A DNA stretch of 64,000 nt from Bacteroidaceae bacterium (GTDB taxonomy: Bacteria; Bacteroidota; Bacteroidia; Bacteroidales; Bacteroidaceae): assembly GCA_017522785.1 (NCBI GenBank), contig JAFWYF010000001.1, forward strand, positions 1 through 64,000, read 5' to 3'. The notes under the pieces were generated by a model. It was not told the origin of the DNA, searched no databases, and saw only the letters and a program-made list of their open reading frames with translations. Position numbers and translations under genes: made by a program. Below are positions 1-8,179 of the stretch, piece after piece (the first letter of the stretch is position 1; every line of letters starts with the position of its first letter).

Positions 1-55
1 CAATTATAAAATCGGTATACCGACAAATTGGAAGAATGAACCACTTTGACGGTAA

Positions 56-265
56 ATAGCGAGTCTGCCAGTAAATGGCGCGAACAAGCAACGCATATTA
101 CATGCAATTCAAATTGACAATACACTGTCTGTCCTTAAACTTCAAGTTCTAACCAATATTCCCCTACGAACCTTGCAGCGAGAAATAAATGAACTGATTG
201 CACTTGGGGTACTCGAAAAAGGAGGAACAAGAAAAAATATTATTTGGAGTATAAAGAATATGTAA
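56..265 (+). pseudogene. C-terminal fragment of a winged-helix protein
   Basis: An open frame of 69 codons runs from just after a stop at 53-55 to a stop at 263-265, with no start codon upstream in the window. Its translation ends in a pattern typical of a winged helix-turn-helix (PLRTLQREINELIALGVL, then EKGGTRKNIIW). Such tails occur at the end of Fic-family proteins and of AlbA/RecG-like regulators in Bacteroidales. I see no Fic motif or other domain before it, and the frame is closed at 53-55, so I read it as the decayed 3' end of a regulator rather than a gene continuing past the window edge. Family assignment is inference. Confidence 0.4.
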
Positions 266-267
266 AA

Positions 268-352
268 GTAACCAAGTGCAAGGCAAAATGGTAACCAAGT
301 AACTAAGTCGAATAGAAAAAGTAACCAAGTACCGAGTGAAAAGCAACCAAGT
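268..352 (+). repeat. Short direct repeats of gtaaccaagt
   Basis: The decamer gtaaccaagt occurs exactly at 268-277, 291-300 and 321-330. Variants are gtaactaagt at 299-308 and gcaaccaagt at 343-352. Starts are 23, 8, 22 and 22 bases apart, so most copies lie on the same face of the helix about two turns apart. They follow directly on the winged-helix relic. No gene is apparent between 266 and 453. Function unknown: decayed low-complexity coding sequence and a repeated binding site are both possible. Confidence 0.5.
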
Positions 353-396
353 CGTTCTAAATAGCAGAAGCGACAAGAAAACTCATAAATAACAGA

Positions 397-430
397 ACCC
401 GTCAGCATCCCATAAGAACTGCTGGCGGGT
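397..430. terminator. Hairpin downstream of the efflux operon
   Basis: Arms acccgtcagc (397-406) and gctggcgggt (421-430) pair with one G-T wobble around a 14-base loop. On the plus strand the stem is followed by cgctttta. It lies 24 bases beyond the stop of the minus-strand tolC-like gene, so it could end that operon, but the T-run in that direction is weak. Confidence 0.5.
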
Positions 431-453
431 CGCTTTTAACGTTAGAAGAGTAT

Positions 454-1788
454 TTAATTCAACAAGCCACTTTTTTTCTTATAATCTAGGAAGCGTAGAT
501 ATTGATTAACTTTTGCATCAACAAATACTTGCTCGGATTGTAACCATAGGGTTTGAGCTTCCAGATAATCGGTTAAACTCTCTTTCCCTACAGTATATTG
601 GCTACTGCTAACACGGAGATTTTCGGTTGCTGACTGTCGACCTGATTCTGCAAGGTGTAATTCATAGGCTGCCTCATCTAAATTGTTTATGGCTTGTGTT
701 ACCTCAAGTGTCATTAATTCAAGTTTTTCACTCTCTTCGGCTTGTGATTGTCTATATTGCATCTGTGCTGAACGATATTTTGCGTGAGAGCTAAGGTTGA
801 ATATCGGAATAGAGAGTTGTACCCCCACGGCAAAGTTCCAATCATTAAACAATTTACTGCCATTAAGTTGCGCCCCATTTATATAGCCATACTGCCCAAT
901 AAGCCCTATCTCTGGCAATATTTCTCCCTTTGCCATATTTACCTTTTGACGCATAAACTCGCTCTTTTGCGAAAGAAGTTGCACTTCAGGGCGTAGAGAT
1001 ATATCCGCATTCGCATTGTTGTAGTGTGGGATAAATATGTTATTGTCAACCTCTATTTGTGTAGTTAATGTATATCCAATGTAATGACATAAATTCATCG
1101 TTGCAAGACGTAATGCATTCTCCGCTCGTCGTAGATTAAGTTCACTCTCGTTTAACTTGACCTCTACTTTTAACACATCATTATGCGATTTAATTCCTCG
1201 CTCAAAAGCCTTATCAACTGTACGTTTCAACTCAACAAGCAATCCATTATAGGCCGTAGCAACCTTACACATCTCTGATGCTCGCACTACATTTGCATAG
1301 GCTTGTGCTGTCTCGAAAATTACCTCAGACTCCGTCAGTCTGTGGCTTTGAAGAGCTATTGACTCGCCTAACTTACCCATCTTATGACCCGCTATAATCT
1401 TTCCTCCCATAAAGATAGGTTGTTTGAATTGTACCCCTGCACTATAAACCCAATCAACACGATAATTAATATCGATTCCTGGGAAAAAAGCACCTGCTCC
1501 CGTAGGCAATCCATCCATTCCCACGACAGGCAACAAACCGCCTTCCATACCTAATGTACCCTCGGCTGTGGAATAGAGGCTACCGCCGGTCAATGCCACC
1601 GTCGGAAAGTAGTTTGATAAAGTGGCTCTTTTTTCATATTTAGCCGATTCTATCTGAAAATTAGAAGCTTCAATTCGTTTGTTATGACTCTTTGCCAATT
1701 CAAGACACTCGTCAAGAGTCAATCTCTCTTGTGCCATAGTACATATTGGCACTATGAGTAACATAAATATGATATTCAGTTTTTTCAT
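454..1788 (-). CDS. TolC-family outer membrane efflux protein
   Basis: Outer-membrane channel of a tripartite RND pump, expected to form a trimeric beta-barrel with a periplasmic alpha-helical tunnel that docks on the adaptor and inner-membrane pump encoded just upstream. The 444-residue length is usual for the family. The N-terminus is a signal peptide (residues 1 to about 19, ending near CTMAQ). Long helical stretches start with LTLDECLELAKSHN and recur in the second half, matching the duplicated OEP repeat. Its ATG overlaps the stop of the permease gene in an ATGA arrangement (1785-1788), so translation is probably coupled. No lipobox cysteine is seen, unlike many OprM-type members. Substrate cannot be told from sequence. 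Confidence 0.9.
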   Translation of the reverse strand: MKKLNIIFMLLIVPICTMAQERLTLDECLELAKSHNKRIEASNFQIESAKYEKRATLSNYFPTVALTGGSLYSTAEGTLGMEGGLLPVVGMDGLPTGAGAFFPGIDINYRVDWVYSAGVQFKQPIFMGGKIIAGHKMGKLGESIALQSHRLTESEVIFETAQAYANVVRASEMCKVATAYNGLLVELKRTVDKAFERGIKSHNDVLKVEVKLNESELNLRRAENALRLATMNLCHYIGYTLTTQIEVDNNIFIPHYNNANADISLRPEVQLLSQKSEFMRQKVNMAKGEILPEIGLIGQYGYINGAQLNGSKLFNDWNFAVGVQLSIPIFNLSSHAKYRSAQMQYRQSQAEESEKLELMTLEVTQAINNLDEAAYELHLAESGRQSATENLRVSSSQYTVGKESLTDYLEAQTLWLQSEQVFVDAKVNQYLRFLDYKKKSGLLN

Positions 1789-4700
1789 TTCTTAATCCTT
1801 ATTTTAAAAAACAATGCATAAAATATCGGCAAGTATATGAGTGTTGCGAGTGTAGAAAACAACAAGCCACCCATTATGGTCACTGCCATTGAACCGAACA
1901 AATCATCCGATAGAAGGGGTATCATACCAAGTATGGTAGTTAGTGATGCCATCATTACGGCTCTTAATCGAGAACAAGAACTCTCTATAAGTGCAGTATG
2001 AGCTTCCACTCCACTCTCTAATTGGGCACTTATCTCATCCATCAACACAATGCAGTTCTTGATGAGCATACCAATTAAACCCAATGCGCCTACAATAGCA
2101 CAGAAGTTAAAAACCTTACCACTGATAAACATAGCACCGACAATTCCAACGGCCAATAGAGGAATACAACAGAGTATCACCATCGGCTTACGATAATCTT
2201 TAAAGAGCAGTATCAGAACTGCAATTATCAAAACTATGCATAGCGGATAACTCTTGAACAGATAGTGTAGCGTCTGAGAACTAGCCTCCTTTTCGCCACC
2301 CCAGCGAATGGTATATCCATCAGGAAACTCCATCTGCTCTATTTTACGCTCTATAATCTGTTGAGCTGCTTCCGTTTCAATGCCATACACAGGTGAACAC
2401 ATAATGGTCTGCGCTCTCTGACCATTGTGTCGAGGTATTACAGGATATTCCCACTCTATCTCTACACCACTACCAAGCTCGCGCAGAGGTGTCGTTTTCA
2501 TAACCTCTTCAACTACCTCTTCCCTGGAAATTACGCCACTTTTGATTTTGAGTAGCATCTCCTCAGTAAGCAGACCGCTTATATTAGGGAGTAGAGAAAA
2601 GATTGGGACATTCTCCAAATTGTCAATTGGACTGCCATCTGCTTCTTCGCATTTCAGATATATTGTATTCTCGTTGCGTCCTTCATAAAATTTGCCAATA
2701 GGTATACCTCCTGTGGCAGTTAGCAACGACATGGATATATCCTCTCTGTTGATACCTGCTCTACGAGCCAAATTTTGCTTGTAATCGACAGTGTAGCATG
2801 GTATTTTATCATCCCAATCAGTGGTAATAAGGCAGACCTCTGGACTCTGTTCCATTATATCTCGAATCTGATCGGCTAGATTATTCAACACAGCGGGGTC
2901 TGGACCGAGAACCTGCACCTCAATAGGATATTTCTTGTACATAATATTGTACTTCTTTACCTTCACATATGCATCAGGGTAGTTGGTTGAGAGATAGTTT
3001 TGAATATCTACTATATTTTCGTCAATGCTTTTTGCCGAAGTGAAGGATACTATCAACTCACCATACGACAAGGAAGGTGTAGCAATACTACGCACAAGGT
3101 TATAGCGAGCAGGAGTTCCTCCTAGGGAGGTGGTAATATCAGTTACTTCATCTCGACTTTTGAGATAAGCCTCAATTTCGGACAAATCGCGCTCAACCCT
3201 TGTATAATTGATGTTTTCAGGGAGCTTGTACTCAATGTAGAGTTGGTCATATGTCATATCTGGGAAGAACCCTTGTTTTAGATAACCGTAACCAATAATA
3301 CTGCCAACAATTAAGGTTATCCCACAAATAAGCATTGACAAACGATGTCTAAGACCAAATCCAAGTAGAGAGCGTAATAAACGGTAAATCCACCCATTGT
3401 ATAATTGTCCGCTCTCCTGACTTTTAGGTTGTTTGAGCCACAAACTAGCCATTAACGGAACATGGGTAAGAGCTAAAATCCAACTTAACAGTAGGCTTAC
3501 GGCCATCACAATAAAGAGATCTCGGATATAAACTCCAGCCGTGTCAGGAGACATGAATATTGGCAAAAAAGCAAGTATGGCGATAAGAGTCGCACCTAAC
3601 AGAGGCATTGCTGTTTTCTTGCCAATTGTGGTTAGAGCCTCTTTTCGTGGCTTGCCTATACTAAGATCCACCAATATACCATCGATAATGACTATGGCAT
3701 TATCTACAAGCATTCCCATAGCCAATATGAACGTCGCTAATGATACACGCTGCATAGATCCTTCAAATACACCAAGGAACAGGAATGAACCTATAACAAT
3801 TGTAAGAAGACTGACCCCGATGATTACACCGCTACGGAATCCCATAGTCAGCATCAATATGACCAAGACTATAATAATGGACTCAATCAAATTTACAAAA
3901 AATGATGATAAGGCATCTGTTACTCTTTCTGGTTGATAGAAGATCTTATTATACGCAATGCCTATCGGCAGATGGCTCTTAGATATCTCTTCCAATCTCG
4001 TTTCTACAGCCTTGCCAACTTTCGTAATATCAGTTCCTGATGCAGCAGCAATAGCTATGCCCAATGCTTTTTCTCCATTGTATTTAAGCTGGTTGCGAAT
4101 TGGTTCCGAGAATCCAGATTCGATATCAGCAATATCTGTCAGTCGCAATTGGTCATTCTCATGTCCTTGAATGATCATTTGACCAATCTGATCAATAGTT
4201 CTGAATCTATCAGCAACAGTTACACGTACGCGATTATCTCCATTGTCATAATATCCAGCATAGAAAATATTGTTATGACCCTTTAATGTAGCGATAACCT
4301 CTGCAGGCGATACACCGAGTGATGCCATCTTTTCAGGTAACAATGCAATGTTTACAACCTCTTCTTTTTCGCCATAAACAGTAACTCGTCCAACACCATC
4401 TATGTTTGTCAGTTCACGTTGGATAAGATTTGCATAGTCCGACAATTCACGCTCACTATATCCATCACCAGTAAGAGTATAGAACATTCCATATACAAGG
4501 TTAAAATCGTCTTGTACCTTTACTGTAACTCCATCCGGCAATGTGGATGAAGCATCGTTCACACGACGCCTTAACATGTCCCAACATTGCTCCAAATCTT
4601 TGTCCTTAGTAGTAGGATATAGCTCTACATTTAGAATTGCAACATCATTGCGAGACCAACTCTGCACATATTTCACATCGTCAATAGTTCTGATTACCTT

Positions 4701-4907
4701 CTCTAAAGGGTCTGTGACTTCAAGTTCCATTTCAGATGCAGATGCACCTGGGTATGTGGCTACTACCATCGCCACTTTGACCTTTATCTCTGGGTCTTCC
4801 AACTTGCTCATATCGTATGCCGAGTAGAGTCCTCCGAGCAAGAGTATGACAACTAAAAACCATACGAGGTTTTTGTTGTTAAACGCCCACCGTCCAAAAT
4901 CTATCAT
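1785..4907 (-). CDS. RND efflux transporter permease
   Basis: Inner-membrane proton-driven pump of the hydrophobe/amphiphile efflux (AcrB-like) superfamily, 1040 residues, the usual length. It has the typical order of one N-terminal membrane helix, a large periplasmic loop, helices 2-6, a second loop and helices 8-12. In the fourth helix the motif GMLVDNAIVIIDG (about residues 396-408) keeps one of the two AcrB aspartates, with Asn in place of the second. The lysine of GMLIKNC (about residue 947) matches the conserved proton-relay lysine. It lies between adaptor and TolC genes and overlaps both by 4 bases. The DN pair instead of DD is common in some HAE clades, so loss of function is not implied. 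Substrate range is unknown. Confidence 0.93.
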   Translation of the reverse strand: MIDFGRWAFNNKNLVWFLVVILLLGGLYSAYDMSKLEDPEIKVKVAMVVATYPGASASEMELEVTDPLEKVIRTIDDVKYVQSWSRNDVAILNVELYPTTKDKDLEQCWDMLRRRVNDASSTLPDGVTVKVQDDFNLVYGMFYTLTGDGYSERELSDYANLIQRELTNIDGVGRVTVYGEKEEVVNIALLPEKMASLGVSPAEVIATLKGHNNIFYAGYYDNGDNRVRVTVADRFRTIDQIGQMIIQGHENDQLRLTDIADIESGFSEPIRNQLKYNGEKALGIAIAAASGTDITKVGKAVETRLEEISKSHLPIGIAYNKIFYQPERVTDALSSFFVNLIESIIIVLVILMLTMGFRSGVIIGVSLLTIVIGSFLFLGVFEGSMQRVSLATFILAMGMLVDNAIVIIDGILVDLSIGKPRKEALTTIGKKTAMPLLGATLIAILAFLPIFMSPDTAGVYIRDLFIVMAVSLLLSWILALTHVPLMASLWLKQPKSQESGQLYNGWIYRLLRSLLGFGLRHRLSMLICGITLIVGSIIGYGYLKQGFFPDMTYDQLYIEYKLPENINYTRVERDLSEIEAYLKSRDEVTDITTSLGGTPARYNLVRSIATPSLSYGELIVSFTSAKSIDENIVDIQNYLSTNYPDAYVKVKKYNIMYKKYPIEVQVLGPDPAVLNNLADQIRDIMEQSPEVCLITTDWDDKIPCYTVDYKQNLARRAGINREDISMSLLTATGGIPIGKFYEGRNENTIYLKCEEADGSPIDNLENVPIFSLLPNISGLLTEEMLLKIKSGVISREEVVEEVMKTTPLRELGSGVEIEWEYPVIPRHNGQRAQTIMCSPVYGIETEAAQQIIERKIEQMEFPDGYTIRWGGEKEASSQTLHYLFKSYPLCIVLIIAVLILLFKDYRKPMVILCCIPLLAVGIVGAMFISGKVFNFCAIVGALGLIGMLIKNCIVLMDEISAQLESGVEAHTALIESSCSRLRAVMMASLTTILGMIPLLSDDLFGSMAVTIMGGLLFSTLATLIYLPIFYALFFKIRIKK

Positions 4908-5962
4908 AACATTCCTCCTATATTAGTTGCACTCTTTGATTGCAATGGTTTTACTTTTTGATTATTTTTTAGGTTCTTTACTCCAGCTGTAACAATAATA
5001 TCTCCATATACCAGACCTTCTGTTATTGTAGCAGTTCCGTTAAGGTGCAATGACGAAACGATAACCTGACGAGGTTCTACAACTTCATTTTTATAAATCC
5101 ACACATAACTTTTGTCATTATGGCTGAATAATGCACTCGCAGGAATAGTGACTTCACTTGAGTTCTGATTTTTAAAAGTAGCATTCACCATTGCAGACAT
5201 CCCTACGGTTGGCTTTACTTTTATAGAGTCTGGCAATGTCAAACGAACGGAGTATAATTGATTAGCGTTGGCATTAGGGCTTACGCTGACCATTGTTAAG
5301 GCAATAGGCTCATCGTGAAAATCGAATTTTACAGAGAATGATTCAACGTCTGCTAATCTCTGATATGTTGATGCTGGTACATAAATCTCAACCTCTGGCA
5401 TATCAGATGATATAACAGTCATAATAGGCATACCCGCACTAACAATAGTAGGAGGATCAAACAGACAAGTTTTGACAAAGCAATTAAACGGTGCATAAAT
5501 CTTAGTATCCGCAAGTTGATTCTTAGCATTCTCATACTTTGCTGTAATCTGCTGTAATCCGTAACGGGCTTTATCATAATCACTTGGTGTAGCCACACTA
5601 TCAGCATACAAGGCAAAGACTCGTTCAGCCTCAGCTTTTATACCAAAGTATTCTGGTTCTACGGCTTGTAACTGTAACTCATAATCGCGAGAATCCATTT
5701 GGGCTATCAACTCTCCTTGCTTAATGTATTGTCCTTCCCTGACATATAACCGTTGTAGTGTTCCACTTACCTTAAATGCGATATTGACTTCTTGTGAAGC
5801 CTTTATTTTGGCAGGGAACTGTAATATTTCCTGATAAGTGGAACTTTTGATAGTATCTATCTTTACCCATCCACCTTCATTTGTGGCTTTTTGATCATTA
5901 TGGCAACTACTTAGCCCCATAGTGACAACCACAATACACAACTTAAATAAAACCTTTTTCAT
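4904..5962 (-). CDS. RND efflux periplasmic adaptor (HlyD/MFP lipoprotein)
   Basis: Membrane fusion protein linking the RND pump to the TolC-like channel. I place the start at 5962 because it gives a clean lipoprotein signal (MKKVLFKLCIVVVTMGLSSC, lipidated Cys20); a frame extending to 6028 would run through the intergenic promoter region. A lipoyl-like half motif (VSGTLQRLYVREGQYIKQGE) follows, then a short hairpin, the second lipoyl half with a FVKTCLFDPPTIVSAG-type strand, a beta-barrel and a membrane-proximal domain. The 352-residue length is normal. It is first in a three-gene operon with 4-base overlaps, and a divergent AraC gene starts 181 bases away, so AraC control is likely. Confidence 0.9.
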   Translation of the reverse strand: MKKVLFKLCIVVVTMGLSSCHNDQKATNEGGWVKIDTIKSSTYQEILQFPAKIKASQEVNIAFKVSGTLQRLYVREGQYIKQGELIAQMDSRDYELQLQAVEPEYFGIKAEAERVFALYADSVATPSDYDKARYGLQQITAKYENAKNQLADTKIYAPFNCFVKTCLFDPPTIVSAGMPIMTVISSDMPEVEIYVPASTYQRLADVESFSVKFDFHDEPIALTMVSVSPNANANQLYSVRLTLPDSIKVKPTVGMSAMVNATFKNQNSSEVTIPASALFSHNDKSYVWIYKNEVVEPRQVIVSSLHLNGTATITEGLVYGDIIVTAGVKNLKNNQKVKPLQSKSATNIGGML

Positions 5963-5995
5963 CTTAATATTATTGATTTTGTAATTTAGTGCAAA

Positions 5996-6041
5996 ATTAG
6001 TGTTATGATATGTCTCTATTATGTACAAAATTTACACTAAT
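5996..6041. promoter_or_regulatory. Inverted repeat in the efflux/araC divergent region
   Basis: The arms ATTAGTGT (5996-6003) and ACACTAAT (6034-6041) are perfect inverted repeats 30 bases apart. Each arm has a tgca sequence 3-4 bases outside it. They lie between the divergent efflux operon and the araC gene, 34 bases upstream of the adaptor start. On the minus strand a TAATTTTG box (5995-6002) overlaps the inner arm. This fits an operator for the AraC-type regulator, by position only. Confidence 0.4.
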
Positions 6042-6076
6042 ATGTGCAATATGTTTGTTTTTGCAATCTTTAATGC

Positions 6077-6105
6077 TTGTTTTTAATCTTATTTTGGTAT
6101 TTTTG
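6077..6105 (+). promoter_or_regulatory. Promoter of the araC-type gene
   Basis: A TATTTTTG box (6098-6105) matches the Bacteroidetes -7 consensus TAnnTTTG. TTG at 6077-6079 lies 18 bases upstream, as a -33 element. The predicted transcript starts about 30 bases before the ATG at 6144. Confidence 0.6.
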
Positions 6106-6143
6106 TACGAAATATTGAATGAAATAAAATTAAGTTAAATATA

Positions 6144-6986
6144 ATGGATAATATTCATAGTATCGAAATTATTGATGTAACGAAAGATTTTGTAGATAGC
6201 AAATATCCAGTTATACATAGCGACAAGAATGGATTTCTCTTATGCAAACAAGGGAGTATTCAACTATTACTTGATGATAGTACTTTTAACATCAATGCGG
6301 GTGACTTATATATTTACCCACCATTCTCGCAAACCTTTATAAAAGAGGTTAGCTATGATTTTTTAGGTGTGGTTGGTATTGCGGATTTTGACTTTGTTTT
6401 ATCCACTATCATTCAGGTTTCAAATACCCAACAACATATATACATCCGCAGTAGACCTTGTGTTACCTTGAATCAACATCAGCAACGAAACATAGAAGAA
6501 CTTATATCTGTAATGAAAAATAGAATTGCTGAGATCGATCGCCCATTAAGAGCACAAATCTTATCAGCATTGGTGCAAACCGTATGCTTTGAAATTTTAG
6601 ATGCATATTTAGACGGTTTGAGTATTAGTCCCTTATATCAAAATCAACGAGATAAGATATTTCATAGATTTATTCAGGATTGTTTTATGCATTTCAAGAA
6701 ACATAGAGAAGTAAAATTCTATGCGGAGTTGCAACACTTGACTCCTCGATATTTTTCAACTGTAATACGTGAAGTCTCGGGGAAGACGCCTATGGATTGG
6801 ATAAATCTCTCTATTATCACCGAGGCAAAGAAATTGCTTGTGACCCCAGATCTTAATATCAAGGAAATTGCCATACAACTGAATTTTGAAGATCAATCAC
6901 TTTTTGGAAGATACTTTAAACGCATCACGGGATTATCACCTTCGAACTTTAGAGCCAAACAAAATATAGCATGTAAGCGCCATTGA
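6144..6986 (+). CDS. AraC-family transcriptional regulator
   Basis: DNA-binding regulator of 280 residues. The N-terminal part (to about residue 165) is a cupin-like effector domain with a glycine turn, INAGDLYIYPP. The C-terminal 100 residues hold two helix-turn-helix units: YFSTVIREVSGKTPMDWI, then LNIKEIAIQLNFEDQSLFGRYFKRITGLSPSNFR, the AraC signature. It is divergent from the RND efflux operon and shares a 181-base intergenic region with an inverted repeat, so it most likely regulates that operon, though this is inference. The effector is unknown. No membrane helix or sensor-kinase domain is fused, so it is a one-component regulator. Confidence 0.9.
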   Translation: MDNIHSIEIIDVTKDFVDSKYPVIHSDKNGFLLCKQGSIQLLLDDSTFNINAGDLYIYPPFSQTFIKEVSYDFLGVVGIADFDFVLSTIIQVSNTQQHIYIRSRPCVTLNQHQQRNIEELISVMKNRIAEIDRPLRAQILSALVQTVCFEILDAYLDGLSISPLYQNQRDKIFHRFIQDCFMHFKKHREVKFYAELQHLTPRYFSTVIREVSGKTPMDWINLSIITEAKKLLVTPDLNIKEIAIQLNFEDQSLFGRYFKRITGLSPSNFRAKQNIACKRH

Positions 6987-7521
6987 ATTTTGTTATGAGA
7001 GTGCAATTCTTATATTCTTTGAGTTGCGAAATAAAACATCATCCGTTTACCCTCTTTTGTCGGATGCAAAGGTAGCCAAACCTCTTTTAGAATAAGAAAA
7101 GGTCAGGCGGTAAACCGTTTGGAGCAGTTTCTTCCTCCGTTGGAGAGTAAACAGCTCCAAAACCTTTTCCTATTCATCGGCTTGGCTTGGATCAGCATCC
7201 GGCAACGGAGATAAACGACTGACGAAATAGTAGCACCAAAGAACAGCATAGACGAAAGGTCTCTACTTGATAGCCTATCATTCAACCTGTTCTTAAATCT
7301 TTCAGTGGCTTATTATTTTCGACAGAGAGAAATTTGGCAAGCGGCAGATTTCACTCCCTCCAAAATAATAGATTGATAAGAGTGTGCTTTTGCTGTTCTT
7401 GGAATTTATCGTACCTTTGTGCCGAATACGTGGAATGATGGAAACATCAAACTGCAAAAAGCACAGAAAAGAGAAGAAACGCCCTTTATTGATACGCTTT
7501 GAGCGTTAAGAAACAATAAAA
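6987..7521. other. Intergenic relic region without a supported gene
   Basis: No convincing coding sequence is seen. A 60-codon minus-strand frame at 7103-7285 has no recognisable motif. A weak hairpin, catccg (7040-7045) with cggatg (7061-7066), may end araC transcription. A TACCTTTG box occurs on the minus strand at 7069-7076 with no gene to serve there. The stretch resembles decayed or imported DNA. Confidence 0.5.
7389..7419 (+). promoter_or_regulatory. Consensus promoter upstream of the LRR relic
   Basis: TTTG at 7389-7392, exactly 19 bases, then TACCTTTG at 7412-7419: a full match to the Bacteroidetes vegetative consensus. It would transcribe the short frame at 7522 and the broken BspA-like frame beyond it. 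Confidence 0.6.
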
Positions 7522-8079
7522 ATGTTAAATCTTCACCTTTTAGAATGCACCGTTAAAGGTTATGACCATATTTCTGACTTATTATTCGCAAAATATTGAG
7601 TAATAACTGGTTGTAAATACTATGACTGTACCAGTCTTGCAAGTATAACCATTCCGAATAGCGTAACACGCATTGGAGATTGGGCGTTCGCATATTGCTA
7701 CGGTCTTACTAGCATAACAATTCCCAATAGTGTAACAAGCATTGGTGAGGGTGCGTTTTATAGTTGCACCGGTCTTACAAGTATAACAATAGGTAAAGGC
7801 GTTACTACTATTGAAGACAAAGCATTTTCTTATTCACATATCTCTCTTTGGGATGAAGAAACAAATGAAACAATTGGAATACGAGAACATAAGCCTATAA
7901 ATATGTATCTTATGGGTGAAAATCCCACATTAGTGCGTCCCGAGTGTTTTCGAGAACGTGATTATGAAAATATTACACTTTATGTTCCATCGGGTACAAT
8001 AGATGCATACAAAGCTGCCGATACGTGGAAGAATTTCTTAAATATAAAAGAATTTGATGCAACAGATGTTGATAAATGA
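7522..8079 (+). pseudogene. BspA-type leucine-rich repeat protein, broken
   Basis: From the ATG at 7522 a frame of 25 codons runs to a TGA at 7597-7599. The same frame then stays open for 159 codons to a TGA at 8077-8079. The second part has clear BspA/LRR_5 repeats of about 23 residues ([20 protein letters not shown], then [20 protein letters not shown], then [20 protein letters not shown]), followed by a typical LRR_5 tail with [20 protein letters not shown]. No signal peptide or secretion domain is present. Intact family members are usually much longer surface proteins. I read it as the 3' remnant of such a gene behind a foreign promoter and start. Stop-codon readthrough cannot be excluded. 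Confidence 0.65.
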
Positions 8080-8130
8080 ATATTCTTTTGAATAAAAAAT
8101 TATTTAGAGGATTCTTAAACTTTAATAAGA

Positions 8131-8163
8131 AAAAGTAGAACGACGATTTGTCGTTCTACTTTT
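8131..8163. terminator. Bidirectional terminator
   Basis: Perfect 14-base arms, aaaagtagaacgac (8131-8144) and gtcgttctactttt (8150-8163), with a 5-base loop and a T-run to 8166. On the minus strand the leading A's form the T-run. It separates the LRR relic from the converging GH20 gene. Confidence 0.85.
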
Positions 8164-8179
8164 TTTAGTTTAATATTTA

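Noticed and set aside
268-352. CRISPR-like short repeats
   Set aside because: Repeats are only 10 bases with uneven 8-23 base steps and no dyad or cas genes.
1785-4907. Inactive RND pump because of DN instead of DD in helix 4
   Set aside because: The DN form is common in functional HAE pump clades, and the conserved lysine is present.
5963-6028. N-terminal extension of the efflux adaptor to 6028
   Set aside because: It would abolish the lipoprotein signal and run through the divergent promoter region.
7103-7285. 60-codon minus-strand gene
   Set aside because: No motif, no promoter in place, and unlike the coding style of neighbours.
7597-7599. Selenocysteine or programmed readthrough at the in-frame TGA
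   Set aside because: No selenocysteine insertion hairpin is apparent and BspA proteins are not selenoproteins; a nonsense mutation or fusion is simpler.
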